64,000 bases of DNA from Paralichthys olivaceus (GCF_024713975.1 NC_091109.1:20615760-20679759), one strand, 5' to 3'; shown: positions 46,587 through 60,856, counted from the stretch's first letter. Translations and numbers: made by a program. The notes: generated from the letters alone by a model not told the origin.

Positions 46587-48078
46587 TCCTCTCTTGTAAA
46601 TCATTTCACAATGATTGGGAACCACCGGCCCTAAAGCTGTTCTCTAAGAGGATAATCTAAATCCTGGTCGGAGGAAATCATTTATTTATTTACTTGAAGT
46701 GAGAATTTTTTCATATTTTTTTTTTCCCTGCACGGGGAAAATGTCGCGCCCCCCCCTCCCCCAATACCTCTGCTTCTTTAATTCTTTTTTATTGTTTCAG
46801 CTTCTCGGAGGAGTCGAGACATTAAACATTGAGAGACGGCATGAAATGAAAACTGCATCTTCTGTAGTAAAAATCTGTTTCCTGCAGCCTTTGCTATATA
46901 TCTCATCTTTTCAAATGTGCAAACTTTTCCCCTTGAAGCCTTTTTTTGCCCAAAAGAGAATGTCAGATTGAGAAATGCATTATTTATGCACATATTATTG
47001 TCAGAGTTCTATCACACGTCTGTTTGCCTTATACACACACACACACACACACACTGGGAGTTGCAGGTTAGGATTTCGTCTCAGTCTTAAGATCCAATCT
47101 GTGCCTGATTTTAGATCTAATCCTTCATGACGTCGGTTGCTCTGTTTTTTCCCCCGCCCTTCCTTCACCTCAGACATCCCTTTTCTCCTTCACACCTCCA
47201 ACCCTCACTTTGCACATCCACCCGTCTCCCCCCCCCCCACCCTGGGGTTTTTGCTTTTAAAACCAACAGCTTTGTTTTCCCGAGCACGGCTCTCCAGTAG
47301 ATTAACTCAGTGGGATTTGAGACACTAGAAGGAGATTTGAAACGGGGGAAGCTCATTTTAAAAAGCCGCACAATTTCCTCGGGGTAGCAGAAATTAATTG
47401 GCTCATATGTGATGAATTGTCTGTTGGCTGCTTATAAGTATCTCGAAAAGCAGCGCAAACTGCTCCCATTTGTCAAATCGCTCGCTGGATGTCACTTTTT
47501 TTTTCTCCTCTACAACTGATAGAAACATGCTTTGAGGGAAGAACTCGCTATGATGATGTAATGAGAGATTCCGAGGGGTCATGCTTTACGCAGCACGCCT
47601 CGTTTGATCTGCGGCGCCCTGGGGAAATGTAGTAGACTTTAAGTATACGTGTGGAACTGGAAAGTATACTAAGTACACTACGTTTATCCAGGGGAGCGCG
47701 CTGCCTGCTGGACGACGGAAAGACCTGCACAGATGAACTCGATCAACATGATATACCTTGTTGTTTTCACTGATATTGACTCAGAGATGTTTTGTTCATT
47801 TTTCTCTTAACTGAACCCAGAGAAGTTCAGGGAACTATTGATAAAAGTCGAATATGTGGAGAACTTGAATAATCGTCCTCTAATAAAGTACTGGACCGTT
47901 CCCTCTCACCTTGTTAACGTCTGTGCGGCTCATCTGTCTCCGAGATGTTTCCTGTTATGACAATAAATAAAAACTTGAGCTTCACTTTGCAAGATTTCAC
48001 TCCCCTGTCCGTTTTATAATAACTGTTATTTATCCACTAATTCCAGAAATCTCTGTCTGTTTCTATGTGACTCCCATA

Positions 48079-48134
<56 letters not shown>

Positions 48135-48424
48135 TCTACAGGTGTTTCAAGGCATTCCTCAACTGCTCCATCCCCGAGCGAGGCTCCAGCATAAAGACAT
48201 TTTCGCGGGCGACCAAGACACTCCGCACCGTCCGCCAGGAGAGGGAACACCACGTTTCTGCTCAGGCCCCCTCCACCGCCATGCCCTCGCCCAACTCCAT
48301 CCATGGGTCGTCGCAGGGGGCCAACCGCTTGGCTCCATCGAATCGAGACTCGGCTGTGTCCCACCCCCCTGCTGCTGACGGTCCCAAACCCAAACTGATC
48401 CTGGTGGCTCACTACAGGGAATAA
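32943..48424 (+). CDS. tmtops: Teleost multiple tissue (TMT) / encephalopsin-type opsin
   Basis: Retinal-binding G-protein-coupled receptor of the non-visual opsin group expressed in fish brain and peripheral tissues. Four exons with GT-AG borders, 32943-33324, 38705-39033, 44184-44411 and 48134-48424, give 1230 nt and 409 aa. Visible landmarks: N-glycosylation site NVS (Asn5); disulphide Cys117 and Cys194; ERY 141-143 at the end of TM3; CWLP 265-268 in TM6; retinal Schiff-base Lys297 in LLAKFST; NPFIY 303-307 in TM7; then NKQFYRC as in rhodopsins. The residue matching the visual-opsin counterion Glu113 is Tyr120, while Glu188 matches Glu181, the pattern of bistable, non-visual opsins. The long Ser/Pro-rich cytoplasmic tail is about 95 residues. 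The phrases GFVNACLGIVSLISLAVLSY and YGPEGPGTTCSVDW point to TMT rather than OPN3 proper. The particular TMT paralogue was not determined. The three introns are about 5.4, 5.2 and 3.7 kb. Confidence 0.92.
34290..35420 (+). repeat. Degenerate tandem array (~75-85 bp unit) in opsin intron 1
   Basis: A consensus approximating TTGCTCTTAAATCTGTTGTT, then TTCTCAATGGAATCTGGACT, then TGCAGTAAAGTGCACTAAGA recurs with substitutions and indels roughly a dozen or more times. Examples of the CTCTTAAAT/TCTCAATGGA core are near 34400, 34460, 34650, 34770, 34820, 34980, 35230 and 35300. It is not simple sequence and not coding, and I do not recognise the family. Confidence 0.75.
35860..36002 (+). repeat. Interspersed teleost repeat, copy 3 of 3 (tail only)
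   Basis: GTTGGGCCATGGTGGAGTTC, TACTGAGTGTCATTCTAGTT corresponds to the 3' tail of the family at 5048-5300 and 31130-31450. The part before about 35935 is uncertain. Confidence 0.4.
36003..38690. other. Remainder of opsin intron 1
   Basis: No coding exon recognised. Two stretches, about 37370-37610 and 38085-38400, have balanced composition and homeobox-type words (GATTAGCTCTGATTTAAGAA, AATAGCAATTAACATGCAGA) and could be conserved enhancers. A (CA)n run lies at 38041-38060. A 10-C tract at 38691-38700 runs into the exon 2 acceptor. Confidence 0.4.
39034..44183. other. Opsin intron 2
   Basis: About 5.2 kb without a recognised gene. GGAACTACACATCCCATGAA at 39171 and CCAGATTTGGGCCGATATCG near 41737 have the look of teleost repeat fragments. 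Short GT runs occur at about 40599, 42472 and 42638. Confidence 0.5.
44873..44897. repeat. (CA)n microsatellite
   Basis: Pure CA run; a 15-C tract follows at 44950-44964. Confidence 0.9.
46290..46400. repeat. Repeat fragment of the AGTACATTTACT type
   Basis: AAAGTACATTTACTCTCTCA, GTATCTGTACTTTACTACAG and the following text resemble the 'AGTACATTTACTCAAGTACT' repeat common in teleosts. Non-coding. Confidence 0.45.
46555..46583. repeat. (TC)n microsatellite
   Basis: Uninterrupted TC run in opsin intron 3. Confidence 0.9.
48081..48130 (+). repeat. (GT)n tract abutting the 3' splice site of opsin exon 4
   Basis: Fifty bases of TG repeats run directly into CAG before exon 4 (48134), replacing the usual polypyrimidine tract. 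Confidence 0.9.
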
Positions 48425-51400
48425 GAAGAGGACAAAACAACAGCGACGGGGGCCGAGCGTTTAGAGGCGGGAGCGACGAGCAGGGGCACAGGTCTCCAAT
48501 TAGGAAACAAATCCTCTTAATAGTAGAAAAGAGCCGGCGCAAAGTGAGCTCAGTGGGAGTCGTCAAACACAAACAGGGAGTTTTAATCCCAGAACAGGTT
48601 GTTGTTGTTGCAGTCGACAAACAGGGACACATCTCATCCTGCTTACCCAGCGGCAGAGAGATATGAAGACGAAGGCTCGTCACGCTTGTAACGCCTCATG
48701 TCGAGATTACAGACTCCTGCCGTTAGAATGTTCTCACTGTATTCACATCCATCGTGCACTGACGTTGCATTAAAGCTCACGTAGCCTCTGCCTAAAGTTC
48801 AGCAGAAAGGGGCCTCCGTGGATCCGAGGTTGAAGTTCAACAAACTTGCATTAGTCTGAGTCGTTTTTTTTCTCGGTGCAGAGAGAAGGAGTCTGTTTCC
48901 TCTGATGCACCTTTGGTTTGAGTTTATTCCGCTGAACGGGGTCAGGGCTTGGTGGTTTGGAGAACGTTGCCCAGGCAGACCCAACGCCAAAAGAGGCTAA
49001 CAACAAAACAAGACGTCCGCTGTTTGAAAAAGAAAGAAAACAACTGATGCCAGCTTTTGCCAAAATGCTTGAAAGTAAGTCACAGGGAGGTCGAGCGCTG
49101 AGGTGATTACTCATTCTGGGACAGCTGTGCTTACGAAACGAGTGCTGAAGAGGACAAAGTCGTGTTTTAGGAACATGTATTTTGTTTAGCTCTTGGAAAT
49201 AAAACTCTTTTATTTGTGCAGAATCAGTTTGTTGATGATTGTGCAGTGTCCAGATGCTCAAACAGCGAGAGCGGCTGTGTTGGAGTGCCGGCTCTATCAG
49301 CTCGAACCATGTTCATCAAGCTGACATTAGCATGTTAGCGATGGACACGGAAATAAGCACGATTGCACTTTATTGATTCAGATGAAGCAGATAGAGAGGA
49401 AGATGTGAAATTGCATTCGCTTTGCCTCAGTAATTCAATTACAAAATTAAAAAAAATCCTCATAAGTGGGTCAAGCTGGGGTTTTTTTTTTGTGTGTGTC
49501 TTTGTTACACAACAAAATAATGTGCAGAAATTATTCAGGAACATTTTTGGAGTCTTCAGAGGAGGTTTTTCTGTTCGGGTGTTTTTTTCTTCTTCCTCTT
49601 GTAAACAGGGCAATGAGATATTTTGTCAGCTCCAGTGTGCAGCGACTATAAAACGGATTATTCTCTCTATTTTCCAGCGATAACTCGGGTGAGGAAGTGG
49701 GAATAAGCACTTTTTCCTGACCCTGTTTCCATGCCTGATATTTGAGGATTTGAGGAGAAGAGCATTAAAAGATTTGTTGAACAATTTTATGCAATTAAGA
49801 ATTTTAATATATGTCTTTTATTTACACTTTGCCCTCCGTCAGCAAAGCCATTAAAGGGATCATTCACCGTGTCATGAGGGTCGTGTCGAGATGTTTCACT
49901 GTTTTGAGTTGTTGTTGAAATGTTTCTGTAGCTTTGTTTAATAGAAAAGTGGCGTTCTGTCGTCTCCCGATGTTTTTTTTTCTCTTCGCTTATGTAACAA
50001 ATTAAATCATGTGTCCAACAGATCTGGATGTCTCGGCTTTTTTTCTCTTTGCTTCAGCCAGAGTGTGTGTGTGTGTGTGTGTTTGTTCTGTGTCGCTCTC
50101 GCTCTCCTCCCTCCCAATCAAATTCACATGTGTTGATTAATCCATGAATTATTGACAGCGGCGTTATTTACAGGGAGGGAAGCCGATTAACACTCCAAAT
50201 TACAGCGTTCGTCTCGGTGAGAAACAGACGCCGTTCGGAGCGTTTGAGTGGAGCATCACAAGCCACAGCCATGAATGAGTAATGAGGTGACGTCTGCAAA
50301 CTCATGCACATGTTTGGATGCACATCTGGGCAGCGGCTCTGGGTAAACATTTGGAGTTAGCGTGCGGTATTATTATCTTTTGGGTATTAACGTCAGCAGA
50401 ATAAAGTTTAGAAAGAACTCCTGCTGCGTGATGCCTTCCTCGGTCCATCTTCGTCCTCCTTGGCGTTTGAAGCATAGATTGTTTTCTCCTCAAACTCATG
50501 CAAACGTGTTCAGCTCTGAGGTTTGTGCACATTACAATGCCTCTTTGATTCCTGTCCACTAATGGTGACTAAGTCCTTGGTCATTCTGAGTCTTTGGCAG
50601 ATTTTTAGATTTTCATTTCCATCACTGGAACCACAGTGGAATATCCTGTTCCCATTATGCTCTATTCTACCAGGACTTTGTCTCTACATGCATGTGATTG
50701 TCCGTTATGGTCAGTTCCATTGACGCAGCACGAATTTACAGGAGAAGTTGAGGCATCAATGTGCCAACGATCTATTTGTCATGAAATATGATTGAAATAG
50801 TCTCTTAATTCAATATTTAAACACATTTGCTGTCATTGCAGAGTGTTAAAAAATATTAAGAGTCCAAGTGGTTCGGAAAGAAACGGACGAGTAGACAGTC
50901 TGATAAATAAATGGTGTTGTTGCAGTCATAGAACTCCAGGGGGCTCTCACAGAATTGTTGTTAAAGGTAATCGGTCATTCTCAGGGGGGCCCCTCTCAGC
51001 CCGGGGGCACCTGTTGCAACGCCCCTGGCCCTGAGTAGAAACAGGCTTTGGGCAGAGTGGACTGGTTGATAAGAAAACCTCATCACTTGCAGAGAAACAG
51101 ATTACAGATCAAACTGGTTGAATATCAGCTCCAGACATCTGAAAATAATATTTCACATTGGATAATAAATCTTTACTGTTGTGATGGAGTGTTCACACTT
51201 TCATTGAATGACACTGAGCGAGTAGCCGACAGTAAAAGTCATAAACTGGAGGAGCAGGTAAAACGCTGCTCAGATGCTGACGTGAGGTTTTGTATTTCAA
51301 GTGTTGATCATTTGTTTGAATTATTAACTTGTGCTCGCTGCATTGAAATGTAGCAGCACCTGAAGTTAAGAGATTCTTATATCACACGTTCCAACAAGTC

Positions 51401-52985
51401 AAACAACACAACACACATTTAATCGGGTTGCTGAGCGTCATGCACGGATATATATATTTATATAGTGTACTTCAGCTTCATTGCTCATTTTCATAATACA
51501 AAAGTCAAATAAAAATGTTTTTAAAAATTATAATACACACAAGATAGATAAGATAATCCTCTATCTACTCTTTCTTGTATTATAATTAATTTCAATTTTC
51601 TATCCTTGCTTGTTTCCAGTTTTGTGTGTTTTTATTTCAAACACATGTGTCAGTGCAAAAGAACCAAACATTTGGATTAAAGCAAACTGTACAAACAAAA
51701 AACTTAAATAAACACTTTAAATAAACACATTGAAAAGGAAAGGATATATTTCCAAAGACGAATAACAGAAAACAGAAAATAAACTAAATTAACCCATCCT
51801 TGGGCCCCTTGTCTCCAGAGACCCAGTCGATGAAGTAACACAGAAAGTTTACAGCAGCGTAACTATCACAAGACAGTGGACGTTTTCAGGATGGCCTCTT
51901 CTTTTTATTACTAAAGATTCAAAGCACAGGGAGGCTTTTATTCTGCTAATAATATTATAGGCTGTGATATTAAACACGTGCATGTCCTCGTTTCACCTCC
52001 GCCGGCCTTCCTCCGGCGCTCAGGTCCACAGCGGCAGTGAAAAACAAGCAGGGTCTGCATCTTTGTCAAAGACGTCACCACAGTTACGGCAGACGCTGCT
52101 GGCTTCTCGCACAATGGGGGATTGTTTGAGAATCAGAATCTAAGGTGTGCTGTGGAAAGACGCTCTTGATATTTTAATAACCTTTCAACTCAAAACAAAC
52201 CGATGGCGTGCATTGTTGCCAAGCGCTGCGTCGATATGTTGCCAAGACAATGAAATAGGATCCCAGGAGTCGCGTAGAGACATTCGCTCTGCACCCAGGG
52301 GAATGTCAGTTTGGGGGTTTTTTGTTAATATGATGAATTGCATATTTTCTTGGGGAATTTCCAAGAAAAATGTGACATTTTGACAAACACGGTGTAAATA
52401 ATAAAGTGAATAGTGGTTGAAAGCCATTTCAGTGACACCAGTTTGCCAAATGTCACCAATCCATTTTCCATCTTGGTTTTATTGATAGTTAAATGTCGGA
52501 GGTAGTTGATTCCTACAGACGGGACAGATAATGGCTCTGTGAGCAGCAGACTCCGGCACTAAACTTTATGAAGAAGCACAGATGAATCGGATTTTTATCA
52601 GTTCTCCGTAAACAACGTGAAGTAAGATGGATTGGTCTTTAACTCAGAAACACTCTGGACTTTTAATTTTACCACAGAGATTCCAACAAGTAGATAAACA
52701 CCGGTCTGCACAAACACTGGAGATGAGTCCGAAAAGATAAACGAGCTCAGCCTCCTCCACGTCGCAAAGCAGAAACTAAACTGAAACGCCTCCATTAATA
52801 TCAATTGATTGTTTGACATGTCCTTAGCGTGTCCCTCTTCTAGCTCCATCGTAATTGGATTGAGCGGAAATGTCCTCTCGTCGCGCTGCTATCTCAATAA
52901 CTGGTCCAAATCCAATCCGGCCGGGAGTCGTATTGGAAAAGTGGACGTGTATCTCGGCTGAATCGCTGCATGCATCCTCATTAGC

Positions 52986-53000
52986 GGGGGGGGGGGGGGG
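52986..53000. repeat. Poly-G tract
   Basis: Fifteen consecutive G residues; potentially unstable in sequencing. Confidence 0.85.
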
Positions 53001-56000
53001 TCACATTGGTTTTATAATGGCTTCAGTTTCAGGATGAATGTCCACGTCGGTCTGAGTGAGTCAAACTATTTGTAGAGAAGAAGGTGGTAAAAGAAAATGT
53101 ACAGTGTAGAAACAGAAAGTTGTAGATTTGATCTTCAGCAGTTTAATTGTTCTGAATCATCAAAAAGCAAAAGAAAGAAGAAAGAGATAAAACAAAGCAA
53201 AACGAGAAGAGGAACTTTGAGGCCCCCCGGTTGTTTTTTACTTCTCTCAAACCAAAATGTCTGTGACAGTCCAGTAAACAACATTTTGACATTTTTATCT
53301 TTGCGACATGTATAATTTATTAAGCAGCGTTTGATTTGACACCGTGTTTATTTCCATCTCCCGCGTTCGGACGTGCTCTCTCGTCCCCCTGCGATGTTGT
53401 GAGACGTTTCCTGTCGGCTCCTCGTGGACGTCACACGTGTCAGCGCTCATTGTGTCACAGCTGCTGCTCGTTGGAGAGAGTGGAGTCTGTGAAGTGGGTT
53501 GAACTGTGAGGGGGAGTTCGATGACAACAATGTCGTCTCCAGAGGTTTTTCTTCACCTCCAAACACAGATATATCAAATCTATCTGAAAATACATTTCCG
53601 GAGAAACGATCTCTGGGTGTGACTGTTTATTGTTTATAGTTTATTGAATGAATCGTCCCCTTCCCTCCAGCTGATGTGGTACATTCCACAAACTATTTAA
53701 ACTGAGGGTGTGAGCAGCAGAACTCTGGGGAAGGGGGAAATGCTATCACCTTGATTTGAGTGTGCTGTTGTTTTGTTTGTATGTGAAACCACTGCTGCTT
53801 GTACGGACTTGAGTTTCAGAACAATCTGAAAGTAGTGTGATGGCGCTGCCTTGCACATGAACACCTCAGAAACTCCCTGTTGTAGCGGCTCGAGTTTCAG
53901 AAATGAAAATGAGTGTCCTGTTTTAATTAAGATCAAGTTTAATGACTCAGACTCAATCGGTGGGAAATGAGCATGTTCCCATGAAGTCTGAAGGGTTGAA
54001 GTTTCAATTTCACCCAGAAGCACATGAATCACCAGACAATGAGTTTGACTCAATGTGGATAAAATGAGAAAAAAAAATCAGGAAGAACTTTTAACCGTTG
54101 AAAACCATCTCATATTAGTTTCTGTGGCTGTTTTCACATTTGGATTTAAAGTCTCTTAACTTTTCAACTTGTTTCTACAGTGTATGAACTGTCCCCTGAA
54201 TCTTTTACACCTGAATGGAGTTTAATTTAGTTTCCTTGTTGCACCACCCTGTTGTTTTGAAACTTGAGCAGATTAAAAGCAATAAGGCTCCTGTACATTC
54301 ATGTGGATCCGTTGGGCCTGTGAGATATTGCACTTTTTTAATTCTATTTAAGTGATGGGGAAAATGTACTGAGTTTTTAAACCTTTTTAACTATAAACCC
54401 ATCAGCCTGCACTAACACCTCTTGCACAAGGATAGAGATCTAACAATGGCCCTCGCAGCTCTGTAGTGCCACGCTGTTCAAGTGTTTTTCCCTCGGTGTC
54501 GAGCACCTTGAAATGTATTCAGTATTTTGAATTTCCAAGCCACACGAGTGCATTTGAGAGGAAATGAAGCAACATGTTTCAAAACATTAAGCTTGTTTTC
54601 TGCGTAAAGCTGAAAACCCTGTGAGATCAATCAAGTGTGTTATTTCATTTTCTGTGACAATTGCTGTGTAAATAAACACAACTTTACCAGAATACTGATC
54701 CAATGTTCCGTCAACAGCTGCTGACGAGGAATCAATCACAAAACCACCGCTCACTCACAGACGTGCAGTTCTAATTTGTTGGGTAGATGTTTGATGGGGG
54801 GGGGTAGGTGCTGAAAATCTGCGATAAGTGATAAATGATATATTAATGGTAAACAAATCATTAAAAAGAAATTAATATCTCAAATACTTTCCACTGAGGA
54901 AGATTTGGAAGTTTGGAAGAGGCAAACTTGACCATACAACACGGGATCATCAGCATAAAAATTGTTTTGTTGAGTTTAAGGACAAAACATTCTGGTATGT
55001 AATTAACCGGGGCCCAGTATTGAGCCCTGGAGGACACAAGGATCACAACACAAAAGCTTAAACCATGAAGTCAATGTGACAATAAACCAATGAAAGTTGA
55101 AAACTGTCTGTGTGGTATGATGTAGAAACAAACAGTAATGATTTGGTCCTGGATCAGAACTGACTGTTCTCTGACTAAAGCCCTAAATCGGCCATCAGAT
55201 GATGTTTCTGCCTGAAGATCACACATTTATCACGATTATCAATTGTAGCCTCAGAAACGAGGGTGAGTTAATGAGGATGACTTATTGTCTCATGTCATTG
55301 CATAATAATGTTGACGGTACGAAGTCTTCTTTATCCTTCCTCTCTGTCGTTGCCGTGTGCTTCTCGTCAGCAGTCACAGCTGTGAGCTCGTACACGTGCT
55401 CATACATATTCCTGCTCATCCATTCAGGTTTTGAGTTGTCTCTTCCTCTCAGGAGCTCTGCATCGAGCTCCCAAAGGAAATGTCAGAGGGCGCGTTGAAT
55501 AATGAGAATATTCATCACATTAGATTATTCTCAAACCGTTGCACAACACAAGCTCTCATCTACACATGAGTACGGAGTCGTGTGCCACTCGTCTATTGTC
55601 CTGCCGTTCACTTCCATCCATCATCCGTCACCTTTTGTCCTCTTGTCCATCCCTCGACCGATCACAACAATCAAGACGGATGCTGCCGCCGCTCGTTCTC
55701 ACTTTTTTCATGAAAACCTACTCAACGTCCTTGGCCTCTCGTGGTCCGGCATGAACGCAGTCGCCTTTGTCCCTCTCCTCCCATTGTCTCTCCCTGTTTT
55801 GCTTCACGTGTGTTTACCTTGTGTGAGAGTTGAAACACGCCGACGGGCCTGGATTCACAGAGATAATGTGACAAAAGAGGCGATGCAGCTCAAGAGCCAA
55901 GATAAAGAGGGAGGATTCCGCTAAAGCAAAGACGGAAGGTGTGGTGCAACTGAAGAAGAGCTGAATTATGAAAAGGAAAAATATTTGAAAACCAATGTGA

Positions 56001-57613
56001 CCAGTGTCTTCTTCTTTTGGCAAACAATCAATGAACAAGATAGGGGAGGCTCAGCTGGACTAAAGGATCGTGAGGGGGAAATTGTCACAAGCCAGTTTTC
56101 CCCTTTTTTTGATATCATCAAATAAACAGATAAAACCAAATGCACCAGAAAAATGAACCATCTGCTTGATAAGATCTTCTTAAACTGACAGAAGCCCTCT
56201 GGGTATGTGACCCTTTACTGCAGCCAGCCACCAGGAGGCGATCAAGATGCTTTGGCTTCACACAGTGGTCACATGGCGATGGCCAAATCCGACTTCCTGA
56301 CTTCGATTGAAACTCACGTACTCAAATCTGAGGAGCGTGTTGGATGGAGGCGAGCGAGCATGACAAATCGTGCTCATATATTCAGGTGGATGTTCAGCTC
56401 ATTTTGATCTTGTGCTTCAGGTCGTTCTCATGCTGCGATGCAAATCTTATCGTCTCTGAAGAGCTGCAGGCAGGGTGATCTCTGATCACAGCTGTCCACA
56501 TAGACTTCCCCTCCGACTGCGGACAGGAGTGACGGCTCTTAATTATCCACAAAGCACATAAACGACAATAATTCAGAGGGAAACACACATTTTAATCTTT
56601 ACAAAGAGTTTTAAAATCAAAAGAATAGTTTGTAGAAAATACTACAAACAAGGAACGGCCATGATAAATAATAAGATGAGGGTTTTATTTGCTTGGACTG
56701 ACAATGAGGTGGAACTGTTTCTGAAAGCCAGGGTTGGCGACACTTGTAATTTGTCCATGTTTCCGGAATAATTGTCGCAGTATGTGGCATCATGTTGTTT
56801 TTCTGCATCAGGGACTGAGAGGAAAAGTCTCCGCAGCACTTCAGAGGAGTGTTTAGATTTGAATTTCAAAATGAACGACCTGAAGCACAAGACCAACACA
56901 ATGTGCACCTCACCCAGAATACATGAGCAGGATTTGTCGCGCCCTCTCACCTCCATTCAACACACTCCTCAGATTTAAGTGTGTTTCCAACAAAACAAAC
57001 TGAAACTCTTTATTAGTTTTATGTGAAAGGAACAGCTGCTTTTCTTTCATTCAAATTACAGCGTGACTCTCAATCTCCGTCGTACGGAGCCTCTTGCTGT
57101 TGTGCTCGATAACCAGATTTACATGTTTGTAGTTATTATTTACATTTCGTTAAGTCTGCTTCCATTTTTGTCACATCTTATAAGTCAAAAAATGCACAAA
57201 TGTTTTTTTTTTGCAATATTTCATTTGTTTTATTTCTGCATGATTTGAAAACGCACACAACTCCCCGTCTCACTTTGTGCCTTTCACTCGGACTTTACCT
57301 TTCTTTTCCAATCCTCTAAAACCTTTCCAGGGAAACGAACTGTTAGATATTAATATTTTTGTCGACGATAGTCAGATAACATCTTATTATCAGTGCATCA
57401 AACTGAAATCCGAAGGCCTCGGTTCTTTTGACACGAGAATGGATTCTCTTATTCGACCTCGCTAACATGGTTTTATTGAACTGACGGTGTTTTCTGCTTC
57501 TCTCTCCACTTCTCCATCGAGGGTTAAATATAAAGGACCAGCAGCAGAGAGGAGGATGAACCATCTGTTGCTGTTTTAAACAGCTACTCTTCACTTCTCT
57601 GCTCCATGTGTTT

Positions 57614-57616
<3 letters not shown>

Positions 57617-57649
<33 letters not shown>
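57617..57649. repeat. (CA)n microsatellite
   Basis: Pure CA run of about 16 units. Confidence 0.9.
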
Positions 57650-57652
<3 letters not shown>

Positions 57653-60600
57653 CTCAGGCACAGTGGGTCCAGATGGCTAAGCTTCATGACCAAACATGGA
57701 AAGTTTGGCAAACGTACACAGAAAAAAGACACGGCGACATATTTCAGTGACATGCTCTGCTTTCAGAACATATTCAGTCAGATTTTATTAGAACGGACTT
57801 CGTCACATGGAGCAAACGGCTGCTCCACTTTTCACGGCCCTTCAGATGTAATTCTCATCGCGTTCCATTACTCGGCTGTAATTAAATGTGGAGGAGACGC
57901 ACACAAAGGAAGCCAATTTCACCCCGACTCTGTTAGATGGAAGTTTATAGAAGAGTTATTATCACCACACTGGCCTCAAGAGGGTGGCAAAAAAACAAAC
58001 ACGTGTTCTTTTGTACATGAACACACACCTGAAGTGTGTTTAAAGAGTGATTAATATTGAAGCAGATGCACTGTTGGGGAGGGATGGGCCCCCTTTGAGT
58101 GGCAGCGTGATGAATGAGCGCTCATGTCGAAGGATAGCAAGATAAACACCCGAGCATCGCCAAGACGACAGCAAGAGGCGGGGGGGCATCTATCACACCA
58201 AGGTTGCCACGACAACCTGTCGCCGGTTGTCGCCAGGCGACACGGCACAGGATCCAACTAATCACCAAGTTATACAGCGACAGGAGAATAAAACAAAAGT
58301 GTGTGTGTGTTTTCAAGCTCCCAACAAGCGTATGAATCATGCCTGTACGCCTCACACGGGGCACAGGCACAAAATTTAATTTACGTAATGATGTCTGCAT
58401 GTGGATTGTATAATTGTCTCCAACATGGCTAATATCTCTGAGTAGTTCATCTTAATTTTCATGTAAATTTGGTATGAAATTAGTTCAAGGCTCTTTGTCT
58501 GTGAGCGACCCTGCTGAACAACGATAAGACAACCCCATCCCACCTCTCCCTTTGTGTCTGTCTCTCTTCCCCCCCCCCCAGTTTTCTCTCTGTCGTCCTT
58601 GTTAGAACTGTTTCTGTTTCCTTGGGGAACAAGAAGAACCTTTTCATTGTGACTGAACTAGAAAGAGAAAAGCTCACATTTGCAAAAAGAAAAAAAAAAT
58701 CCTCTTCTATATTTGTAGAACATGAAAGTTTGGTCATACTAAAGAATTACATTCGATTTCTCAGGGTCAACGTCAACTCAGAGTAAATTTAAAAAAAAAA
58801 AAAAAATGCGTCAAAGGTTGAGTGTTAAAGAAAAAGAAAATACATCCTCATTGATTCTGAAAGTCTGAGACGACTTTGACCGAAGAAAAGTTGAGCTGCA
58901 ACAAAGTCGGAGGAGAGAAGAAATGGAATAAAAAGAGAATTAAATAGATTTTAAAAATCCCCTCGTGATAATATCGTGATCTCGTCCTGCAGGTGTAGAG
59001 TTTCGCAAACGTGCCTCTGGAAATCTCTGACTCTGTTTTCCTCTGACCTCAAATAGAGCAGATCAATATATGAACTGTGACGTAAACGCGCTCACATATA
59101 TTCAATCTTTGTTGTACAAGGTGTAATAATTATCAGCCAATACTTTGTAAGAACATTTCAGAAAGCTCCACCTTTAAGTGCTTTGTGTCCAAAATGAGAA
59201 AATGCAGATTTTTAAAAAAGATGTTTCCTAAAAGTTTGATCTAACAACTTTAAGACATTCTTTTTTTTTTTCAGTAATTAAGTTTGGCAGCGTATTTCCA
59301 AAAGTAAGAAATGATTATAAATGCCACAGACTGTATGAAGAGACGAGTGACACGATTCCACTTCCTTCCACGATCCAGAAATGGAACTAAAATATCCGAG
59401 TGCTGGCATCAGAAAACACAAACAGAAATCACTGGTTCAAACAAAGAACGGTTGAATCTCATTCATTTCTCTCCACTGACTTACAACAGATGTATCTGAA
59501 ATAATTTACTTTAATTTTACACCTGAAAACTTTTCATGACTAATGAGGCTTTTTAATAAGAAGCTTTTTCAAAGGTTGTTTGGGACCTTTTTATTTTTCA
59601 AAGACGTCCACAGAAACACTTTCACTTCAGGGCACAGCTGCATTTATTTATTTATTTATTTATCGAGCTTCCTTTCAATTATGTAGAACCTTTAAGGGGA
59701 TTTGACAAAGTGGCACAGGAGACTCAAGGGCGATCGCAAGAAATCATTCACAAAAATAAAACCATTAAGAAATGAGGGCGATAAGAAAAACAGCATTGTG
59801 TAAAATAAGTGTCGTAAGGAGAAAAATATTTTACATGAAAGGAAATAAAAGTAGTTACATATAAAAAGTGAGTCACTGCAAAGTAACCCAGATTATACAG
59901 TACAGTATGTCTTTGTGTGACAGATCCATGACGTATATAGAGGAGGAGAAACGGGTTGATGAATATAATAACATCAATGCCAAATGGAAAACCTCAGCAG
60001 AGACATTGAGTTTGTCATGGTTTCATTTCTCATTTCTCTCCTTCCACCTTTCTTGTTGTTTTTATTTATTTTTTTCACCACCAGTGTCTCCTCCACCCTT
60101 CCCCTGTTTCCTTCACTTGTTTTCTCTGGACTCCCTCACTTCCTGAGGATCAGCCTTTGGAAATGAGAGCAGAGGGTCGGACGCTCTGTTCGTCAGCCTC
60201 CTGGATTTCACGTTTCTCCGCTGCCTGTGGGATGTTAGAGAAACTCACAACGGCAGTTTGATTCCACAGCTTTGTTCCTGTAAATGACTGCCATGCATTT
60301 TGATTTCCTGCAGCTCCGTTGTTGTGGCCGTCACCTGTGCCTCAATCTAATATTAACATCTTAAATGGTAACGTTTGCACTGAGCTCTTCATTGAAACTG
60401 CTCCAATCCAAGTCATTTACACACAGGAAACAGAGGAACCATTTCTAAATCCATTAAAAGAGAAAACTAAAGCTGCAGGCAATATTTATCTCATTAGTTT
60501 CAGAAAATACTTTTTTTTTTTCTATCGATGCCAATTATTTTTCTGTGACCTGACCTCACATAAACAGATGTGGTTCAAAGCAAAATGTTAAGATATTTAA

Positions 60601-60856
60601 TTGTCAAAACGACAGTTTCTTATCGATTGTCCCTCAAATCCAGTTAACGAGATATTAATAAAAGTGAAGTTGTGATTGGTTAGTTGATAATTAATGTTGC
60701 TGCGGTCGATGACAGGTCAGAGGTGTAAATATTTACAGTAGAATTCATGTGACAGTTTGATCTATTGTTAGTCCCAGTGAAATAATCAGCTCTGACTCCT
60801 GTTGACAGCATCAAACCTCGACCTCTCCTGCTCAGCAGCGACCACAAGAGGGAGTC

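Larger units (their letters stand above)
44412..48080. other. Opsin intron 3
   Basis: About 3.7 kb ending in a (GT)n tract. It contains CA, poly-C and TC microsatellites, a repeat at 46290-46400 and a CpG-containing patch at about 46000-46215 without a convincing exon. The 47370-47520 stretch is free of simple repeats and could be conserved non-coding sequence. Confidence 0.5.

Noticed and set aside
55502-55924. 140-residue plus-strand open frame in the gene-poor interval
   Set aside because: No recognisable domain, no convincing splice or start context, and composition like its surroundings; treated as a chance frame.
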